From NCBI RefSeq assembly GCF_024699075.1, contig NZ_JAILQF010000045.1, positions 1 through 15,225 on the forward strand: a stretch of DNA of 15,225 nucleotides. Reading direction: 5' to 3'. This document shows, one piece after another, positions 1 to 7,538 of the stretch (its first letter is position 1; each line of letters starts with the position of its first letter). The translations under genes and the position numbers were made by a program. The notes under the pieces are model-generated. The model was not told the origin of the DNA, searched no databases, and saw only the letters and a list, made by a program, of their open reading frames with translations. Origin of the DNA: Butyrivibrio sp. (GTDB lineage: Bacteria; Bacillota_A; Clostridia; Lachnospirales; Lachnospiraceae).

Positions 1-75
1 TTATTGACTATGGCTAACATGAGGAATAAAATTGGTGTTGTTGCAAAGGATTTGCAATTAAATGTAAAAATGTAA
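1..75 (+). CDS. C-terminal end of an upstream gene (partial, unknown)
   Basis: An open frame enters from the left edge and runs for 24 codons to a TAA at 73-75. Only 31 bases separate it from the next start codon, with no terminator hairpin or clear promoter between, so it probably shares a transcript with the metal GTPase that follows. The visible tail is short and basic/hydrophobic, ending LQLNVKM, and is too short for me to assign a family. It could also be chance open sequence. Confidence 0.35.
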   Translation, partial: LLTMANMRNKIGVVAKDLQLNVKM

Positions 76-106
76 ATTATTAGTCAGAAAGAAGGTTGTT
101 TATATT

Positions 107-1297
107 ATGACAAAAGTAGATATTATCTCAGGCTTTCTTGGCGCAGGAAAGACAACTCTTATCAAGAAGCTTCTTGCAGAGGCTCTTTCAGGAACCAAGA
201 CAGTTCTTATAGAGAATGAATTTGGTGAAGTTGGTGTTGATGGAGGATTCCTTCAGCAGGCCGGAATTGAGATCCGCGAGATGAATGCAGGTTGTATCTG
301 CTGTTCACTTGTTGGAGATTTCGATACCAACCTTACAGAGATTATGAATAAATACGCACCTGAGCGTATCATCATTGAGCCATCAGGTGTTGGTAAGCTT
401 TCAGAAGTTGCTGAAGCTATCAAGAATGTAACTAATAAGTTCCCTGATATGATGCTTAACAGCGCAGTAACAGTAGTAGATGTTACTAAGGCTAAGGTTT
501 ATATCAAGAACTTTGGTGAGTTCTTCTCTAATCAGATTGAAAGCGCTGGTACTATCATCCTTACACGTACAGATAAGTCTGATGATGCCAAGATCGAAGA
601 AGTTGTAGAACTTATCCGTACTCTTAATAAGAAGGCTACTATTATCACAACTCCTCTTGCTGAGCTTGATGGTAAGGAGATCCTTGATACATTTGAAGGT
701 AATCATGATCTTGAGAAAGAGCTTCTTGAAGAGATGATGAAGCACCGTGATGAAGACGAAGATGAGCATGAGCATCACCATGATGATGAAGATGAGGATG
801 AGCACGAGCATCACCACCACCATCACCATGATGAGGACGAGGATGAGCACGAGCATCACCACCATCACCACGATGATGAGGACGAGGATGAGCACGAGCA
901 TCATCACCATCACCACCATGATCATGACGAGGAACCTGATGAAGAAGGTGTTATCGTTCACCATAGCGATTCTCACCACCATCATCACCACCATCACCAT
1001 GGCGGACATGATGCTGACGAGGTATTCCAGAGCTGGGCTCTTGAGACTCCTGTTAAGTATTCAAAGGCTGACATTGAGACAATGCTTTCTAAGCTTGAAG
1101 ATGATGAAAAGTATGGCGTAATTCTTCGTTCTAAAGGTATGGTTGAAGATTCTGAAGGAAAATGGATCGAGTTCGATTATGTTCCTGATGAGACACAGAT
1201 CCGTGAAGGTCATGCTGATGTTACAGGTAAGATCGTAGTTATCGGTTCAGGTCTTAAGGAAGATGCTCTTGAGAATCTTTTCCGCAGAAGAGATTAA
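107..1297 (+). CDS. CobW/COG0523-family metal GTPase with a very His-rich linker
   Basis: This is a G3E P-loop GTPase of the COG0523 group, whose members act as metal chaperones or insertases (B. subtilis ZagA/YciC for zinc, CobW for cobalt, NHase activators). Visible motifs are Walker A GFLGAGKT (residues 9-16), the metal-binding CxCC motif (C63, C65, C66), the EPSG segment (91-94) and TRTD (153-156) in the NKxD position. The CobW C-terminal domain begins near VFQSW (about 306). Between them residues 213-301 hold about 40 His mixed with Asp/Glu in four imperfect blocks, a likely metal reservoir or sensor. At 396 residues it is slightly long because of this linker. A GAAGG site at 91-95 precedes the ATG. 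A second COG0523-like gene follows 27-54 bases downstream. Family assignment is firm; zinc as the metal is inference, and no clear Zur box was seen. Confidence 0.93.
   Translation: MTKVDIISGFLGAGKTTLIKKLLAEALSGTKTVLIENEFGEVGVDGGFLQQAGIEIREMNAGCICCSLVGDFDTNLTEIMNKYAPERIIIEPSGVGKLSEVAEAIKNVTNKFPDMMLNSAVTVVDVTKAKVYIKNFGEFFSNQIESAGTIILTRTDKSDDAKIEEVVELIRTLNKKATIITTPLAELDGKEILDTFEGNHDLEKELLEEMMKHRDEDEDEHEHHHDDEDEDEHEHHHHHHHDEDEDEHEHHHHHHDDEDEDEHEHHHHHHHDHDEEPDEEGVIVHHSDSHHHHHHHHHGGHDADEVFQSWALETPVKYSKADIETMLSKLEDDEKYGVILRSKGMVEDSEGKWIEFDYVPDETQIREGHADVTGKIVVIGSGLKEDALENLFRRRD
749..919 (+). repeat. Tandem imperfect repeats encoding Asp/Glu-His blocks
   Basis: Four consecutive coding repeats each encode a run of alternating Asp/Glu followed by His-Glu and three to seven His (residues 215-225, 226-241, 242-255 and 256-271). 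Unit lengths are 11, 16, 14 and 16 codons, so copy and tract lengths vary within the array. A further nine-His run lies at residues 290-298. The units are nearly identical at DNA level (for example GATGAGCACGAGCATCA recurs), suggesting expansion by slippage or unequal recombination. Confidence 0.85.
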
Positions 1298-1351
1298 TAA
1301 TTTGTTTAGAGCGAGGTAGATCGCGTGTTTGGATTGAAAGGGAAAGTAACA

Positions 1352-2302
1352 ATGAAACCCGTTTATATAATTAATGGATTTTTGGATAGCGGCAAGACTG
1401 ATTTCTTCCGTTATACAATTGCGCAGCCTTATTTTCGCAGTAACGGACTTACACTTATCGTAGTATGCGAAGAGGGCGAGAATGACTATGAGGAAAAGCT
1501 CCTTAAGTCAACTAATTCTGTCAAAGTAGTAGTAGAGGATGAATCAGACTTTACTGTTGCCAAGCTTCAGAGCTTTGAGAACAAGTACAATCCTGAAAGA
1601 GTTCTTATAGAGTTCAACGGAATGTGGGATCCAAGAAACATCCACCTTCCTAAAAACTGGAATATTGAGCAGCAGATCACTATGATCAACTGTGCAACAT
1701 TCGAAATGTACTATACTAATATGAAGTCTATGCTCGTAGAGCAGATCAGAAAGAGTGACATGATCCTCTTTAACAGATGCGACGGCTTCAATGAGAAGCT
1801 CCCTGGCTTCAAGAGAAATGTTAAGGCTGTAAATCAGCAGGCAGAGATCATATTTGAAGACAGAAACGGAGAGGTAGATGTAACTCTTGATGAGGATCTT
1901 CCATTTGATCTTAAAGCAGATCCTATAGATCTTAACAATTATGGTTATGGAATGTTCTATCTTGATGCACTTGAGCATACAGATCGTTATGCGGGCAAGA
2001 AGGTTAGATTTAAGGCTCTTGTAGCTAAGCCAAAGGACCTTCCGGAAGGAAAATTTGTTCCTGGGCGTCTATCTATGAACTGCTGTGCACAGGATATGCA
2101 GTTCCTTGGCTTCTCTTGCTATTATGACAAAACGGGTGAGCTTAATGAGAAGGACTGGGTAGAGATAACAGCTGAAGTTGACAGAGAGTTTGTTAAGGAA
2201 TACAACGGAGAAGGACCTGTTTTAAGGGCTGTATCTGTAGTTCCTACAACAGAGCCTGCACATCCCGTTGTAGACTTCACTCAGCCAATCATGTCAGATT
2301 AA
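1352..2302 (+). CDS. CobW-like P-loop protein fused to a DUF1980 (YcgQ/TIGR03943-type) domain
   Basis: The N-terminal half resembles a COG0523 GTPase. It starts KPVYIINGFLDSGKT with a P-loop at residues 9-16 and has NRCD in the NKxD position, but it lacks the CxCC metal motif of its upstream neighbour, and the IEPSG segment reads IEFNG. From about residue 194 the protein changes. A segment with GRLSMNCCAQD (C244, C245) and DWVEITAEV resembles the C-terminal domain of TIGR03943/YcgQ proteins, which in Bacillus accompany a YcgR permease and zinc-regulated genes. I chose ATG 1352 because AAAGGGA lies 8 bases upstream and the P-loop then sits where the family expects it. A GTG at 1325, also with a plausible ribosome site, would add nine residues. 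It is probably co-transcribed with the preceding GTPase and ends in a strong terminator. A metal-handling role is inferred. Confidence 0.8.
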   Translation: MKPVYIINGFLDSGKTDFFRYTIAQPYFRSNGLTLIVVCEEGENDYEEKLLKSTNSVKVVVEDESDFTVAKLQSFENKYNPERVLIEFNGMWDPRNIHLPKNWNIEQQITMINCATFEMYYTNMKSMLVEQIRKSDMILFNRCDGFNEKLPGFKRNVKAVNQQAEIIFEDRNGEVDVTLDEDLPFDLKADPIDLNNYGYGMFYLDALEHTDRYAGKKVRFKALVAKPKDLPEGKFVPGRLSMNCCAQDMQFLGFSCYYDKTGELNEKDWVEITAEVDREFVKEYNGEGPVLRAVSVVPTTEPAHPVVDFTQPIMSD

Positions 2303-2360
2303 GATAAGTGATATTTTAAGTTTACTTATAATTTAGTTAATATTTTAATGGTATATGTGT

Positions 2361-2404
2361 AAATAAATCCGGGCAAATTGCGTATTGCCTGGATTTATTT
2401 TTTA
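2361..2404 (+). terminator. Intrinsic terminator after the CobW-like gene pair
   Basis: A 16-bp stem with one G-T wobble pairs 2361-2376 with 2385-2400, and its 3' arm runs into a T tract to 2403. It separates the metal-GTPase group from the SPFH operon. Confidence 0.92.
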
Positions 2405-2411
2405 TAAAAAG

Positions 2412-2440
2412 TTAACAAATATTTCATAATATAGTAGAAT
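2412..2440 (+). promoter_or_regulatory. Sigma-A-type promoter of the SPFH operon
   Basis: TTAACA (2412-2417) and TAGAAT (2435-2440) are separated by 17 bases, placing a start near 2447 and leaving a leader of about 93 bases before the ATG at 2540. A second TATAAT at 2500-2505 lacks a good -35 box (TACAAA at 18-base spacing) and is less likely. Confidence 0.6.
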
Positions 2441-2539
2441 TAGAAAGTTTAGAGGTGTAAAATATATCGGTATGGTACAAAGTCTATGGCTTTGCTACTT
2501 ATAATATATAGCATGAAGAAGTGAAAGCGAGGGAGAAAA

Positions 2540-3910
2540 ATGGCTTTATTTGCCGGTAATAATGGAAAAGAGAAGCAAGGCGGAGGAATACTCGGTGCTT
2601 TCTCTACAGAAGTCATTAAATGGGAACCTGCTTCTGAACATGAGGCTTCAATTATTGTTCACAAGCATCAGTATGAGGATTTTCCTAATGGCTCTTATCT
2701 TATAGTTGCGCCATCTCAGATGGCTTTTTTTGTCAACAATGTTAACGCTGGAAGCTCGACAGATTCCAGCCTTGATGGAAAATCACAGGTAGCTGTATTC
2801 GAGGGGCCATGCAAGATCAAGCTTGATACAGGTGATAGCAGGTTTGCGCCTTTCAGGAATATGACCCATGCATTAACAGGAGGCGAGTCTGCATTTCATT
2901 CTACAGTATATTTTATTAATACAACTTATATGAATGAGCTGGGATGGGGAACTCAGCAGCCTATAAATGTCGTAGATCCCGAAGAAGAAGTCAATATTCA
3001 TGTAAGAGCGCAGGGTATGTTTGGCGTTCATCTTGAGCATGAAGATACAACGGTCTCTGTTATCAATGCTAATAAATTTATACGAAAGGTAGTAGGAACT
3101 CAGGCTGACTATACACGTGATGAGCTTATCAGATTCATGCGTGCCAAGATTCTTGAGTATGTTCCTGATCTTCTTGCTAATGCCATTATTCGTGAGAATA
3201 TAGGTATTCTTAAAATCAGTGCATATCTAAGAGATTTCTCTGACAAAATATATAAAGAGCTTGTACCTCATTTTGATGAGTTTGGTCTGACTCTTGATAA
3301 CTTCTCATTTCACAGTATTAATGCCCCTGATGAAGATCTGCGTCTTGTAAATGAAATGAAGATCTTAAGAAAGCAGAAACAGCTTGAAGCACAGGGTAAT
3401 GCCAGCAAGATGGATATTGAATCCGAAGCTATTATGAGAAAGCGTCAGCGCGAAGGCTATACATATCAGCAGGAACAGGCTTTTGGTGTTATGGGAGCAG
3501 CTGCTTCCAATGAAGGCACTGCAGGCTCTGTTATGGGTGCTGGAATGGGAATTGGAATGGGATTTGGAGTTGGCAATGTCATGAACCAGGGCATGAATAG
3601 TATAGCTCAAGGTTCTATGGGAACAGTTAATATGCAGCCACAATCTCAGGTAGGAGGACAGGACCAGGTAAAATGTCCAAGCTGCGGCAGTAGTAATCCT
3701 GCAAATGCCAAGTTTTGTCTTAGCTGCGGTCAGAAGATGGAGCAGCCATCAGCTGGAGTATGTCCAAACTGTGGAGAACCAATTATTCCGGGAGCCAAGT
3801 TCTGCCTTAATTGCGGTCATAAGCTTGGCGCTAATGTGTGCCCTAATTGTGGCAAAGAAATAGTTCCGGGTTCTAAGTTCTGTCTTGAGTGCGGAACACC
3901 ATTAACTTGA
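2540..3910 (+). CDS. SPFH/Band-7 domain protein with three C-terminal zinc ribbons (YdjI-like)
   Basis: Residues about 20-300 form an SPFH (prohibitin-like) domain of the virion-core-protein/YdjI type, including EVIKWEP near the start and a charged helical stretch around 270-305. A Gly/Met-rich flexible segment follows (about 317-365). Three zinc ribbons end the protein, each CxxC-10-CxxC: C379/C382/C393/C396, C408/C411/C422/C425 and C434/C437/C448/C451. There is no signal peptide or membrane helix, so it is probably a cytoplasmic scaffold that assembles at a membrane through a partner. In B. subtilis, YdjI belongs to the sigma-W pspA-ydjGHI operon and is recruited to the membrane by YdjG. 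The protein is 456 residues, longer than YdjI because of the extra ribbons. It is first gene of a five-gene operon, with a GAGGGAG ribosome site. Family is firm; function is inferred. Confidence 0.88.
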   Translation: MALFAGNNGKEKQGGGILGAFSTEVIKWEPASEHEASIIVHKHQYEDFPNGSYLIVAPSQMAFFVNNVNAGSSTDSSLDGKSQVAVFEGPCKIKLDTGDSRFAPFRNMTHALTGGESAFHSTVYFINTTYMNELGWGTQQPINVVDPEEEVNIHVRAQGMFGVHLEHEDTTVSVINANKFIRKVVGTQADYTRDELIRFMRAKILEYVPDLLANAIIRENIGILKISAYLRDFSDKIYKELVPHFDEFGLTLDNFSFHSINAPDEDLRLVNEMKILRKQKQLEAQGNASKMDIESEAIMRKRQREGYTYQQEQAFGVMGAAASNEGTAGSVMGAGMGIGMGFGVGNVMNQGMNSIAQGSMGTVNMQPQSQVGGQDQVKCPSCGSSNPANAKFCLSCGQKMEQPSAGVCPNCGEPIIPGAKFCLNCGHKLGANVCPNCGKEIVPGSKFCLECGTPLT

Positions 3911-3926
3911 AGTAAGGGAGATACAT

Positions 3927-4619
3927 ATGAAAGCTAATAAAATTTGCTCTATAGTTCTTATTGTATTTGCAGCTTTATGGACTTTGTCTATTCTGATTTT
4001 TACAGATAAGTCAGATGTCGGTTTCTATTACTGGGGAGGCATTGCCTTTGGATTTATAGCACTTGTTCTTGGAGCATTGGTTAATCTGTTTATAAGTTCA
4101 AGACATAGCAGGAACACTACAGAAATAGAGATGCTGCCTGTCTTTGCTACAGGTATATATGCTGTAGTATGTGTGATCTTCAATTCTGTTTTTGTATACC
4201 TTAAAGATGGTGATTATAGTATTGCTATACCTGCTTTTAATGTGATCGCTATGGTTGTTTACCTGATATACGTGTACAGTCTTTTAAGATATGCCGACAG
4301 AGTTGTTGCAACAGGTAATGCGATAAATGAGAAGACATCAAGATATGCAGGTATCTCAGTCAAGATGGCTCAGCTTCTTGGCATGTGCAATGATGCTGAT
4401 ATAAAGAAAAAGGTGCTTGAGCTTAAACAAAAGGTTGATTATAGCAATAATCTTGCGCAGAATGTTTCAGGATACGAAGAAGAAGATTTCTATAATGCTA
4501 TTACAACTTTAGAGAGTATGCTTGCAGATGGAACTTCAAAAGAAGAAATATTAGCACAGATTGAAAATGCAGATAATATCTGGAAAGTAAGAAACAGCAA
4601 ACTGTCTGTTATGTCATAG
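3927..4619 (+). CDS. Four-helix membrane protein of unknown function
   Basis: I do not recognise the family. The 230-residue product has four predicted membrane helices (about residues 7-26, 34-56, 70-91 and 100-122) and then a soluble, mostly helical and acidic C-terminal half. That half contains a hydrophilic stretch rich in Lys and Glu (about 160-215), presumably cytoplasmic. It begins 16 bases after the SPFH gene with an AAGGGAG ribosome site, and the next gene follows after 17 bases, so translation is probably linked across the operon. By position it could be the membrane anchor for the SPFH/zinc-ribbon proteins, as YdjG/YdjH are in Bacillus, but there is no visible TPM domain or other homology to support a direct equivalence. 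Confidence 0.75.
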   Translation: MKANKICSIVLIVFAALWTLSILIFTDKSDVGFYYWGGIAFGFIALVLGALVNLFISSRHSRNTTEIEMLPVFATGIYAVVCVIFNSVFVYLKDGDYSIAIPAFNVIAMVVYLIYVYSLLRYADRVVATGNAINEKTSRYAGISVKMAQLLGMCNDADIKKKVLELKQKVDYSNNLAQNVSGYEEEDFYNAITTLESMLADGTSKEEILAQIENADNIWKVRNSKLSVMS

Positions 4620-4636
4620 AATGGAGGCTATTTAGG

Positions 4637-5443
4637 GTGGAAAATGAAATATTACAGTGCCGGGGATGTGGCAGTACGAATGTAACATTCAATCCTAAGA
4701 TGCGTCTTCTGACATGTAATCAGTGCGGCAGAGAAGAGTTCTACAGCAGAGCTACACTCAATGCAAACGGGAAAGTTGTTCTTGCAAGAAAGAATGCTGT
4801 TAATTTCTTTGTAGAAGGTAAATATGAAGAAGCAAGGCATTATGCAATGGATGTTCTCAATATTTCAATGGATAATGTTCCGGCACTTTTTATAATTGCA
4901 TTTTATGATGAGTATGTAGAAAAGAGGGATGACAGTATTCGCCTTTTCTTCAGTCAGGTTGATGATGTTGCTGTTGAGTACGAAGAGCTTCAGGATATGA
5001 AGATACTGATAAAGTCATCTGCAAGAAGGCTGTCTTCATTTGAAGAAAAAATAATAGAATTTTTTGCCAAAAATATGCAGGCTGAAGAAGATAAAAAAGA
5101 GCTTTGTGACTTATTTGATTCCATTTGCCCATATTTTATCGCAAGAAGAACATCGTCCAATTATTTGACAGATAATCTTAAAGATATGTACAAAGAGCTT
5201 GCAGGATATTGCGGTATACCAAAAACATGTTTTGCACTGCTTAAATCTATTGATACCAATCCGGATTCACCTTATGTGAACAACTCATTCTTTTTGCAGT
5301 CAAAATCAAAATATTTTCTGGATAATTATATAGTACCTATCGGGGAGGTACTTGATGCTATGCCTGATAATGAATTTAAAGGTAAATTCATTGGGGTATA
5401 TCACAGTAAGTATAACAAATTCAAAGTAGATTCAGGCGTTTAA
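4637..5443 (+). CDS. Zinc-ribbon protein with TPR-like helical repeats
   Basis: The 268-residue product opens with a treble-clef or TFIIB-like zinc ribbon (C8, C11, C27, C30). It continues as an alpha-helical protein in which residues about 52-90 (NAVNFFVEGKYEEARHYAMD onward) resemble a tetratricopeptide helix pair. No signal peptide or membrane helix is seen. The start is GTG at 4637, with GGAGG at 4623-4627 nine bases upstream; no in-frame ATG lies nearby. The ribbon-first layout recalls YdjG of the B. subtilis pspA operon, though YdjG is membrane-bound and this protein is not. It is probably an adaptor in the SPFH complex. No specific family is recognised. Confidence 0.78.
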   Translation: MENEILQCRGCGSTNVTFNPKMRLLTCNQCGREEFYSRATLNANGKVVLARKNAVNFFVEGKYEEARHYAMDVLNISMDNVPALFIIAFYDEYVEKRDDSIRLFFSQVDDVAVEYEELQDMKILIKSSARRLSSFEEKIIEFFAKNMQAEEDKKELCDLFDSICPYFIARRTSSNYLTDNLKDMYKELAGYCGIPKTCFALLKSIDTNPDSPYVNNSFFLQSKSKYFLDNYIVPIGEVLDAMPDNEFKGKFIGVYHSKYNKFKVDSGV

Positions 5444-5456
5444 GGAGGAGAGACCC

Positions 5457-7103
5457 ATGAGTAATACTACAACAATCGGAATTGATTATGATGCTCAAAA
5501 TACGATCCACAATATAGATGTCATCACTTCAAAGCTGAAAGACTCAGTTGAAGAGATGGGCGGAAAGATCGCAGAAACAAGTCAAGAGCTCAAAGCTTTG
5601 AGAATAGAGTTCGAAGCCTTCAGGATCGATCAGACCAAATCCAATGCACTTAACAGAGCAACTAATGAACTTGTCAGAGTCCGTCAGGAGCTTGAGCAGA
5701 AATTCAGTAACTATTCTGTAGTAAGAGATACAATGCTTGGCGTACTCCAGGCCACAGATCTTGCACTTGTCAAAAAAGATACTATCTCAAGAGTTTCAGA
5801 AGAACTTATGCTTTCAACTCCTGAGTACTGGCTCGCACCTTGTCTTGTAGCAGTAGCTGCATGGATTGGCAATGACAGAGATCTTGCAGAAAGAGCGATC
5901 AAAGAAGCTGTTAAGAGAAATGAGACCAAGACAGCCCTTACCATGGCACTTATCTGCAGAAGAAATCAGAAACAGTCAACATGTTATGAGTGGCTTTCAG
6001 TTTATTTTGCCCACCAGGATGCATCAAACTTTTCAGAAGATACTCTTATGTATATCGATGCTTATGCTAATGGTATATTCGGTGAAGATGAAAAGCATAT
6101 ATGTGATGACTATATTAACAAGTGGATGAGAGAAGTACGCGGTACTACTAGCAATATAGATGAGGAGCAGTCAAAGCTTTGGTCAGAGTACTGTCTTGGA
6201 TTTTCTCATGATACAAGCGATGATTTTCCTGAGCTTAAACAAAGTGTTGAAGAATATGAGAGAATTGATGCTTACATTAGAAGGATCAGTTCTGCAGAAT
6301 CTATCGTAGACAATTTTAATAGTATACAAAATACTCCTGTTGACTCAGATTCACTTAAGTCTGCTATTGATAAGCGTCTTATTGGACTTATCGGAAGATA
6401 TGACAATAAAGAAGACAAGCTGAGAAAAGAAGAGCACTATTATGAACTTGTAAAGTATTATGATGGTAATGAACAAAGAGCAAGAGAGCAAACAGAGCTC
6501 GAAGAGCGTATCAAAAAAGAGCAGATGCTCAATCTTGTCCAGCAGCTTACCAAAACAGTTATCTCAGATAAGCCTGTAATGCCTTCCATGAAGAAGACAG
6601 CTGTTGCATATCTTACAGATTATATCAAGAACGGATACAACACATATATCACTGAAAAGAAAGCTGAATTCCCTGAAACAGTTACTGTAAAGGTAGACGG
6701 ATGGGAAGGAACAACTGCAACCGGCGAAGATACACCCAGGCTTTGTGCTGAGTATACAAATGAAATAAATACAAGACGTGAGACTGACCTTAAGGCAGCT
6801 AATTCAATTATGCCTAAAGCAGAGATTGGACTTGGTATCATATTGGTACTCTTTGGCGCAGTGCTGGCACTTGTAAAGACTCCTGTACTGGCTATCGTAG
6901 CAGTTGCCGGATTATATGTAATTCTCAAGGGATTTAAGGAAAACAATGTTCAAAAGCAAAAACTACTTGCTATCAATGCTAAATATGATGAGCAGCTTGC
7001 AGCTGGTAAAGCAAGGATCGAGAATGCCTGTGCTCAGTGGAACAAGGCCAAGATCATTGCCGCAGACTTTGAGAACAAACCTGTTGATATATTTACAGCT
7101 TAA
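5457..7103 (+). CDS. Coiled-coil protein with a C-terminal two-helix membrane hairpin
   Basis: The 548-residue product is not one I recognise. Residues about 12-80 form a predicted coiled coil (LKDSVEEMGGKIAETSQEL onward). A long helical domain follows (about 100-390) with a helical-repeat-like stretch around 120-200. A charged helix lies near 335-365 (REQTELEERIKKEQMLNL). A membrane hairpin of two hydrophobic helices occupies residues 459-493, followed by a helical tail of about 55 residues. AAGGAGGAG stands a few bases before the ATG, one of the best ribosome sites in the window. Its start is 13 bases after the previous stop. A large coiled coil on a membrane hairpin is consistent with an envelope-associated scaffold working with the SPFH protein, possibly taking the place PspA has in Bacillus; this is inference. 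Confidence 0.78.
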   Translation: MSNTTTIGIDYDAQNTIHNIDVITSKLKDSVEEMGGKIAETSQELKALRIEFEAFRIDQTKSNALNRATNELVRVRQELEQKFSNYSVVRDTMLGVLQATDLALVKKDTISRVSEELMLSTPEYWLAPCLVAVAAWIGNDRDLAERAIKEAVKRNETKTALTMALICRRNQKQSTCYEWLSVYFAHQDASNFSEDTLMYIDAYANGIFGEDEKHICDDYINKWMREVRGTTSNIDEEQSKLWSEYCLGFSHDTSDDFPELKQSVEEYERIDAYIRRISSAESIVDNFNSIQNTPVDSDSLKSAIDKRLIGLIGRYDNKEDKLRKEEHYYELVKYYDGNEQRAREQTELEERIKKEQMLNLVQQLTKTVISDKPVMPSMKKTAVAYLTDYIKNGYNTYITEKKAEFPETVTVKVDGWEGTTATGEDTPRLCAEYTNEINTRRETDLKAANSIMPKAEIGLGIILVLFGAVLALVKTPVLAIVAVAGLYVILKGFKENNVQKQKLLAINAKYDEQLAAGKARIENACAQWNKAKIIAADFENKPVDIFTA

Positions 7104-7126
7104 TCTGAAGGGAGATTATTGTTATC

Positions 7127-7315
7127 ATGGATATAAATATGAATAATGAACTGAACAATGAATTAAACAGTGACTTTGATGATCTTGAAGCTATGTTTGG
7201 AGCAGCTGATGCAGATATTGAAAAGATGGAGAACGTTGTTCTGTCTAATAATCTCAAAGGCTTTGCAAGCTGCTTCCCGGAATGGGATCTTCATCCACCG
7301 ATAGGAAGATAAAGT
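7127..7315 (+). CDS. Small acidic protein, last gene of the SPFH operon
   Basis: This 61-residue product has an Asn/Asp/Glu-rich N-terminal half (DFDDLEAMFGAADADIEKME), likely helical and strongly acidic. It ends in a compact tail, FASCFPEWDLHPPIGR, that looks like a short docking motif rather than a fold. GAAGGGAG at 7107-7114 precedes the ATG by about 12 bases, and an in-frame ATG at 7139 is an alternative. The stop (TAA 7310-7312) is followed by the operon terminator within about 15 bases, which supports it being a real last gene. The family is unknown. I ended the feature at the operon boundary; the coding stop itself is 7312. Confidence 0.65.
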
Positions 7316-7326
7316 TTAGCGATAAT

Positions 7327-7363
7327 AAGGCGGGTACCACCATGTTGGTGGGCCTGCTTTTTT
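7327..7363 (+). terminator. Intrinsic terminator of the SPFH operon
   Basis: A GC-rich imperfect hairpin has CCACC (7337-7341) paired with GGTGG (7347-7351) at its tip and an outer AAG-CGGG/CTGCTT stem with a small bulge. It is followed by six T at 7358-7363. Confidence 0.85.
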
Positions 7364-7364
7364 G

Positions 7365-7432
7365 TTAGATTTGTTTGAAAATACCGCAGTGCATCCTCGT
7401 GACTTTGATCGTATGAGGCTTTGCAAATCTAA
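7365..7432. repeat. Inverted repeat enclosing a smaller stem
   Basis: TTAGATTTG (7365-7373) is a perfect inverse of CAAATCTAA (7424-7432). Inside, CCTC (7395-7398) can pair with GAGG (7415-7418). The element lies between the SPFH terminator and the CapA promoter, so it belongs to neither transcript as drawn. I cannot assign it to a known RNA class. Confidence 0.4.
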
Positions 7433-7462
7433 AATTATTATAGATTTAATGGATTATGATTT

Positions 7463-7492
7463 TTGCTATAAATAGAGTGAGTTTGGTATAAT
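7463..7492 (+). promoter_or_regulatory. Promoter of the CapA-family gene
   Basis: TTGCTA (7463-7468) and an extended -10 TGgTATAAT (TG at 7484-7485, hexamer 7487-7492) are spaced 18 bases apart. Transcription would begin about 40 bases before the ATG at 7539. Confidence 0.7.
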
Positions 7493-7538
7493 TTTTATAT
7501 TGGAATTATATTTGTCATATGATAAATGAGGGGAATTT

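Noticed and set aside
401..1121. Long open frames opposite and out of frame with the His-rich GTPase
   Set aside because: They are by-products of the GAT/GAG/CAC repeat composition, giving Met/Val or Met/Thr/Ile low-complexity products with no ribosome sites.
1325..1351. GTG at 1325 as the start of the second CobW-like gene
   Set aside because: It is possible, but ATG 1352 has a better-placed ribosome site and puts the P-loop at the expected distance from the N-terminus.
2476..2505. Second promoter before the SPFH gene with perfect TATAAT
   Set aside because: No acceptable -35 box accompanies it, though it could contribute.
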